DNA from: an uncultured Clostridium sp.
Lineage (GTDB): Bacteria > Bacillota > Clostridia > TANB77 > CAG-508
Reading direction: 5' to 3'
DNA length: 9,717 bases
Assembly (NCBI GenBank): GCA_946498265.1
Contig: CAMMNR010000059.1
Span: 1-9,717 of the forward strand
Shown: positions 6,401 through 9,717 of the stretch, one piece after another
Layout of the letters: each line of letters opens with the position of its first letter
Position numbering within the stretch: the first letter of the stretch is position 1
Translations under genes and position numbers: made by a program
Notes under the pieces: generated by a model
The model's input: the letters and a program-made list of their open reading frames with translations, nothing else
What the model was told of the DNA's origin: nothing
Database searches by the model: none

Positions 6401-6429
6401 TTGCATTTGCTTATTTAAAATGTTATAAT
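6401..6429 (+). promoter_or_regulatory. Sigma-A promoter of the dCMP deaminase gene
   Basis: TTGCAT (6401-6406), a 17-base spacer and perfect TATAAT (6424-6429), preceded by TGT as an extended -10. It directly follows the upstream terminator and lies 35 bases before the start codon. Confidence 0.8.
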
Positions 6430-6464
6430 ACACCAAATAAATATTTCATAAAAGGATTGATATT

Positions 6465-6962
6465 ATGGATAACCGAATTGATAAAATTAATTATTATTTA
6501 GATATTGCTGAAGCAGTTTCTCAAAGGAGTACATGTTTAAGAAAACACATTGGTTGTGTTATTGTAAATCATGATGAAATTATTTCTACTGGATATAGTG
6601 GTGCTCCCAGAGGAAGAGAAAATTGTATTGATTTAGGATATTGTTGTAAGAAAAAGTTTTTTCCAGATGTTAGACATGCTGGTTATGATGCTTGTCGTTC
6701 TGTTCATGCTGAACAAAATGCTTTAATTAGTGCAAGACGACAGGATATGATTGGAGCTACTTTATATCTTACAGTTTATAATCCTAATAAAAATGAATAT
6801 GAGAGTGATGCTAATTGTTGTCAAATGTGTAGAAAAATGATTATTAATGCTGGAATTGAAAAAGTTGTTGTTAGACAAAAAAATAAAAATGAATATATTA
6901 TTATAGATGTACAAGATTGGATTGACAATGATGATTTATTAGAAGGAAAAATAACTTATTAA
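6465..6962 (+). CDS. Deoxycytidylate (dCMP) deaminase / ComEB family protein
   Basis: The product (165 residues) belongs to the zinc-dependent cytidine/deoxycytidylate deaminase superfamily, most likely dCMP deaminase, which converts dCMP to dUMP for thymidylate synthesis. The catalytic motif HAEQNA has zinc ligand H81 and proton-shuttle E83. The second zinc motif is C119-x2-C122. Upstream, STCLRKHIGCVIV and GYSGAPRG are typical of the ComEB/dCMP deaminase branch. Cys/His residues C54, C60, C61, H71 and C77 lie in the insert before the active site and could form an extra metal site. One oddity is that the Pro of the usual PCxxC is replaced by Cys (NCCQMC). AAAGGA (6451-6456) precedes the ATG by 8 bases. 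The stop codon directly abuts the big palindrome. Bacillus calls this relative comEB, but there is no competence context here. Confidence 0.9.
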   Translation: MDNRIDKINYYLDIAEAVSQRSTCLRKHIGCVIVNHDEIISTGYSGAPRGRENCIDLGYCCKKKFFPDVRHAGYDACRSVHAEQNALISARRQDMIGATLYLTVYNPNKNEYESDANCCQMCRKMIINAGIEKVVVRQKNKNEYIIIDVQDWIDNDDLLEGKITY

Positions 6963-7266
6963 TGCCAAAGGAGGGACGGTTCTTGATATGCATTTTTGCA
7001 CAATTTGGGACGGTCCTCACCATTTGGTATAAGTGCTCCACCCATCATATATATTATATTTTTCGCTATCCCAACACTTTACATACTGTAAATAAATCAA
7101 TGCTTACAGTTGTACCATTGATTTAATTAACAGTATGTATTGTGTCGGTCCCCACGAAACCCGCTTAAAATATAATATATATGATGGGTGGAGCACTTAT
7201 ACCAAATGGTGAGGACCGTCCCAAATTGTGCAAAAATGCATATCAAGAACCGTCCCCCCTTTGGCA
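6963..7266. mobile_element. 304-bp near-perfect palindrome (MITE/REP-like element)
   Basis: The left arm (6963-7062) and right arm (7167-7266) are 100-bp inverted repeats that differ at a single base, by direct alignment. Ends are TGCCAAAGG and CCTTTGGCA. Each arm holds two GGGACGG cores (6973-6979 and 7007-7013; reverse complement at 7216-7222 and 7250-7256). The 104-base centre contains a second dyad (7080-7139). No protein-coding frame is credible, so it is non-autonomous. It starts at the first base after the dCMP deaminase stop codon and ends 12 bases before the zupT stop codon, so the transcript from either side would run into a huge hairpin. A 2-base AA on both flanks could be a target duplication but is too short to trust. 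It shares its core and end motif with the repeats at 25-55 and 9336-9438. Confidence 0.85.
7080..7139. repeat. Inner dyad at the centre of the large palindrome
   Basis: ACATACTGTAAATAAATC (from 7081, ending ...AATG at 7102) is mirrored at 7116-7138 with one mismatch and a one-base gap. The loop is 13 bases. Weaker pairing (CCAACAC against GTGTCGG) continues outward on both sides. The whole element therefore folds as one nested hairpin. Confidence 0.8.
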
Positions 7267-7278
7267 AAAATCACATAT

Positions 7279-8055
7279 CTAACCTAAAGCTACATCCAAT
7301 ATCATCATTAAGACAAAACCTATCGCAACTCCAATTGTTCCAATATCACTATGTTCTCCAACCTGAGCTTCTGGTATTAATTCTTCAACTACTACATATA
7401 TCATAGCACCTGCCGCAAATGACAATATATAAGGTAATATTGGAACTACTAAACCAGTCAATAAAATTGTAATTATTGCTGCTATTGGTTCAACTATTCC
7501 AGATAACGTGCCATATAAAAAAGCCTTACCTTTTGACATTCCTTCTGCCCTTAATGGCATTGAAATTATAGCTCCTTCAGGAAAATTTTGTATTGCAATA
7601 CCTATTGCCAATGCTAATGCACCAGCAAATGACATGCTAATATTTCCTACTAACATTCCAGCAAATACAACACCTACAGCCATTCCTTCTGGTATATTAT
7701 GTATTGTAACTGCTAAAACTAACATCGTAGAATTTTTTAATTTTGCTTTTATTCCTTCTGGTTTTTCACTATTCAAATGTAAATGCGGTATTATCTTATC
7801 CAATATTAATAAGAATATAATTCCTAATAAAAAACCTATAGTTGCTGGTAACCAAGCTATTTTTCCTTGTTCTTCAGCCATATCCAATGATGGTATTATT
7901 AAAGACCATATAGATGCTGCAATCATCACTCCTGCGGCAAAACCTAACAACAATTTTTGTACTTTGGTATTCATTTGATTTTTCATAAAAAATACCATTC
8001 CAGCACCTAAAGTTGTTCCTAAAAAAGGAATTAAAAGTCCTATTAATGTTTCCAT
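7279..8055 (-). CDS. ZIP-family divalent metal transporter (ZupT/GufA type)
   Basis: The product is a polytopic inner-membrane transporter of the ZIP family, which brings Zn2+ and related divalent cations into the cytoplasm. With the start used here it has 258 residues and about eight hydrophobic helices. The family's two metal-site motifs are present: HNIPEG (119-124) and QNFPEG (156-161), plus the late helix motif VVEELIPE (222-229). A short His pair (PHLHLN, 90-95) lies in the loop before the metal helices. The start is uncertain. The frame opens at 8067, but that ATG has no usable ribosome site, while the ATG at 8055 follows a degenerate GAGATGAT by 7 bases and gives METLIGLLIPF, as in relatives. 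It is the last gene of a likely three-gene unit after the HD hydrolase and ends at the palindrome. Metal specificity cannot be read from sequence. Confidence 0.93.
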   Translation of the reverse strand: METLIGLLIPFLGTTLGAGMVFFMKNQMNTKVQKLLLGFAAGVMIAASIWSLIIPSLDMAEEQGKIAWLPATIGFLLGIIFLLILDKIIPHLHLNSEKPEGIKAKLKNSTMLVLAVTIHNIPEGMAVGVVFAGMLVGNISMSFAGALALAIGIAIQNFPEGAIISMPLRAEGMSKGKAFLYGTLSGIVEPIAAIITILLTGLVVPILPYILSFAAGAMIYVVVEELIPEAQVGEHSDIGTIGVAIGFVLMMILDVALG

Positions 8056-8098
8056 ATTTTTTATCATCTCTTTCTTTTCTTAAGTCACATTCAAAAAT

Positions 8099-8674
8099 TT
8101 ATTTTTCATTTGCTTCTACTAATTTTTCTTCTATTTCATCTTCACAGCTTTTCATTGCTTCAAGAGTTTGATTTAATAATTCATCTAACTCCCAATCTAA
8201 TTGCTCTGCACCTCTTCTTATTATATCTCTAGAACATCCGGCTGCAAACTTTTTATCCTTAAATTTTTTCTTTAAACTTGAAAGTTCCATATCTTTTGTG
8301 CTTTTTGAAGGTCTCATTTTAGCTGCAGCCCAAATGATACCAGTTAATTCATCTACTGCAAATAATATTTTTTCCATTAAATGTTCTGGTTTTACATCTG
8401 AACAAACTCCATATCCATGACTACAAATTGCTCTTATTAAATCATCATCCGCATTTATTTCTTTTAAAAGTTCTGGTGCTTTTTTGCAATGTTCCTCTGG
8501 GTATTTCTCAAAATCCACATCATGTAACAATCCGTCAAGTCCCCAAAATTTTTCATCATATCCATATTTTTTAGCAAAATATTCCATTACACTTTCTACT
8601 GTTAATGCATGCCTTATATGAAATTCTTCCTTATTATATTTTTTTAATAAATTAATTGCATCTTTTCTTTCCAT
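8099..8674 (-). CDS. HD-domain phosphohydrolase-like protein
   Basis: The product (191 residues) is a cytoplasmic metal-dependent HD-superfamily protein, of the type labelled predicted HD hydrolase (COG2316-like). The metal ligands are visible in order: H22 (HIRHAL), H51-D52 (LLHDVDF), H86 (CSHGYG) and D108 (AVDELTG). The conserved segment AAAKMRPSK (117-124 region) follows. The C-terminal 30 residues are acidic and helical. The substrate is unknown; relatives act on nucleotides or phosphomonoesters, but no residue here tells which. GGAGG (8683-8687) lies 8 bases before the ATG. It begins 36 bases after the acetyltransferase gene and is followed closely by the ZIP transporter, so the three are probably co-transcribed, though the products have no obvious shared pathway. 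Confidence 0.88.
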   Translation of the reverse strand: MERKDAINLLKKYNKEEFHIRHALTVESVMEYFAKKYGYDEKFWGLDGLLHDVDFEKYPEEHCKKAPELLKEINADDDLIRAICSHGYGVCSDVKPEHLMEKILFAVDELTGIIWAAAKMRPSKSTKDMELSSLKKKFKDKKFAAGCSRDIIRRGAEQLDWELDELLNQTLEAMKSCEDEIEEKLVEANEK

Positions 8675-8710
8675 TTCTTTTTCCTCCTTTTTACCATATA
8701 CTATCTTATA

Positions 8711-9271
8711 TTATTTCTCTATTTTTTTCAATATCTTACATGGATTTCCTACTGCCACTACATTTGAAGGAATATCTTTTGTAACTACACTGCCTGCACC
8801 TATTACTACATTAGATCCTATATTCACACCTGGTAAAACTGTTACATTACCACCTATCCATACATCATTTCCGACTGATATTGGTTTTGCATATTCTATA
8901 CCTTTATTTCTTTGTCTAGCATCTAAAGGATGTCCTGCTGCATAAAAACCACAATTTGGTCCAATAAATACATTATCTCCAAATGTAACTTTTGCTGCAT
9001 CTAATATTACTAAATTATGATTAGAATAAAAATTTTCTCCTATTTCGATATTATAACCATAATCACAATAAAAATTTGGCTCAATTAAAAATTGCTCCTT
9101 TGTTTTTCCTAGTATTGTTTTTAGTAATTCTTTTCTATTTTTTATTTCTGATTGATTTAAATTATTATATATTTGACATTTTTCTTTACATTTCATCCTT
9201 TCTACTAATAATTCTTCATCATAATTAGCATTATATAGCAATCCTTCTTTAGCTTTTTCTTTCTCCGTCAT
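8711..9271 (-). CDS. Maltose/galactoside O-acetyltransferase family protein (hexapeptide repeat)
   Basis: This is a left-handed beta-helix acetyltransferase of the Maa/LacA/NodL family, which moves an acetyl group from acetyl-CoA to a sugar hydroxyl in the cytoplasm. The product (186 residues, the usual size) starts with the family's Mac domain (about 1-60, including the motif GLLYNAN). Hexapeptide repeats follow from about 75 to 175 (IEIGEN, VTFGDN, VFIGPN, ISVGND, VWIGGN, VNIGSN, VVIGAG). H114 in AAGHPLD is the catalytic His, and the late segment GNPCKILKKI is the CoA-side end. GGAGG (9281-9285) lies 9 bases before the ATG. It is the first gene of the minus-strand unit driven by the promoter at 9299-9327. 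The true acceptor is unknown, since family names (maltose, galactoside) rarely predict it. Confidence 0.93.
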   Translation of the reverse strand: MTEKEKAKEGLLYNANYDEELLVERMKCKEKCQIYNNLNQSEIKNRKELLKTILGKTKEQFLIEPNFYCDYGYNIEIGENFYSNHNLVILDAAKVTFGDNVFIGPNCGFYAAGHPLDARQRNKGIEYAKPISVGNDVWIGGNVTVLPGVNIGSNVVIGAGSVVTKDIPSNVVAVGNPCKILKKIEK

Positions 9272-9298
9272 ATTAAAAATCCTCCTACTTATATTTTA

Positions 9299-9327
9299 TC
9301 TATATCATAAATATTTCAAATTATCAA
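9299..9327 (-). promoter_or_regulatory. Candidate promoter of the acetyltransferase-HD-ZIP operon
   Basis: On the minus strand TTGATA (9322-9327), a 17-base spacer and TATAGA (9299-9304) with TGA before it (extended -10). The -35 lies 9 bases from the inverted repeat pair at 9336-9438. The -10 match is partial. Confidence 0.45.
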
Positions 9328-9335
9328 TAATTTTT

Positions 9336-9438
9336 GTGCCAAGAGGGACGGGTTATTTTGGCACACCTTAATATATTAAATTATAATTAAATATTTTTAA
9401 TATAAAAGTGTGCCAAAATAACCCGTCCCTCTTGGCAC
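9336..9438. repeat. Perfect 31-bp inverted repeat pair, GGGACGG family
   Basis: Arms 9336-9366 and 9408-9438 are exact reverse complements over 31 bp, with a 41-base AT-rich spacer. Each arm is itself a small palindrome ending GTGCCAA and TTGGCAC around the core GAGGGACGGG. The pair can fold as one long hairpin or as two small ones. TTTTT flanks both outer ends. It lies 8 bases beyond the stop codon of the acyl-CoA synthetase gene and just upstream of the acetyltransferase promoter. Confidence 0.9.
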
Positions 9439-9446
9439 TTTTTATC

Positions 9447-9717
9447 TTATATTCCTAATGACTTCAATTCTTCATTTCTTTTTACTTTATTTGTTGTTGT
9501 TTTTATAAGTGGTTCTTTTGTTAATATCATATTTTTTATATATTTGTATTGTGGTAATGTTTTATTCACTCCTTTTATTTTCTCCCATATTATTTTTTTC
9601 AATTCATCAATATTTATATTAGGATATTTTTCTTTAACTATTTCATCATTATATACAACTTTTACTGAAACTTTTACATCATTTTTGTCATTATTTATTG
9701 GCATTCCATATACAAAA
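9447..9717 (-). CDS. AMP-forming acyl-CoA synthetase, C-terminal fragment (runs off the window)
   Basis: The frame stays open to the window edge (FVYG precedes the first Met), so the ATG at 9704 is internal and only the last 90 or so residues are visible. They fit the mobile C-terminal domain of the ANL superfamily of adenylate-forming enzymes, nearest to long-chain fatty acid-CoA ligases. Visible marks are VNKTLPQYKYIK, then the A10 signature KTTTNKVKR, whose Lys before V is the catalytic Lys of the adenylation step. These enzymes activate a carboxylic acid with ATP and load it onto CoA. Substrate choice is set by the N-terminal part, which is outside the window. The gene ends normally, 8 bases before the inverted repeat pair. 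Confidence 0.82.
   Translation of the reverse strand, partial: FVYGMPINNDKNDVKVSVKVVYNDEIVKEKYPNINIDELKKIIWEKIKGVNKTLPQYKYIKNMILTKEPLIKTTTNKVKRNEELKSLGI

Noticed and set aside
7188..7406. Plus-strand open frame crossing the right palindrome arm into zupT
   Set aside because: It begins within the repeat and continues antisense to the ZIP transporter; composition and lack of a ribosome site argue against translation.
9336..9438. CRISPR array
   Set aside because: Only two units exist, in inverted orientation and with a single AT-rich spacer; CRISPR repeats are direct and regularly spaced.
9447..9704. Independent small gene of 85 residues starting at 9704
   Set aside because: The frame continues to the window edge and the sequence matches the C-terminal domain of an acyl-CoA synthetase, so the Met is internal.

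Overview
The window is strongly AT-rich, with AT-ending codons, near-consensus GGAGG ribosome binding sites and TTGnnn-N16/17-TATAAT promoters. Together with the tig-clpP-clpX gene order and a SpoVM-like gene beside rpmB, this points to a spore-forming, low-GC Firmicute of the class Clostridia. It is probably an uncultured or little-studied lineage; I cannot name the genus.

Positions 1-3519 hold a protein quality-control block on the minus strand: trigger factor (tig), then clpP and clpX. tig has its own promoter and a terminator. clpP-clpX form a second unit with a candidate promoter that carries a 9-N9-9 inverted repeat. Positions 3616-4150 hold rpmB (ribosomal protein L28) on the plus strand, facing two very small minus-strand genes: a 49-residue hydrophobic protein and a 24-residue homologue of the sporulation protein SpoVM. 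Positions 4262-6962 hold three separately promoted plus-strand genes: endonuclease III (nth), a secreted beta-helix (bactofilin-like) protein fused to about five membrane helices, and a deoxycytidylate deaminase.

Positions 6963-7266 are a 304-bp almost perfect palindrome that exactly fills the space after the deaminase stop codon and before the end of a convergent minus-strand operon. That operon (7279-9271) reads acetyltransferase, HD-domain hydrolase, ZIP-family metal transporter. The last gene, running off the right edge, is the C-terminal end of an AMP-forming acyl-CoA synthetase.

The most unusual content is a family of palindromic repeats with a GGGACGG core bounded by TGCCAA/TTGGCA ends. 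It occurs at three sites: a single unit near 25-55, the large palindrome at 6963-7266, and a perfect 31-bp inverted pair at 9336-9438. Every copy lies directly beyond the 3' end of a gene. They look like REP/MITE-type elements that may also end or stabilise transcripts. Apart from these repeats, the two tiny genes beside rpmB and the beta-helix membrane protein, the window is ordinary core chromosome. I see no defence system, CRISPR array, rRNA or tRNA.
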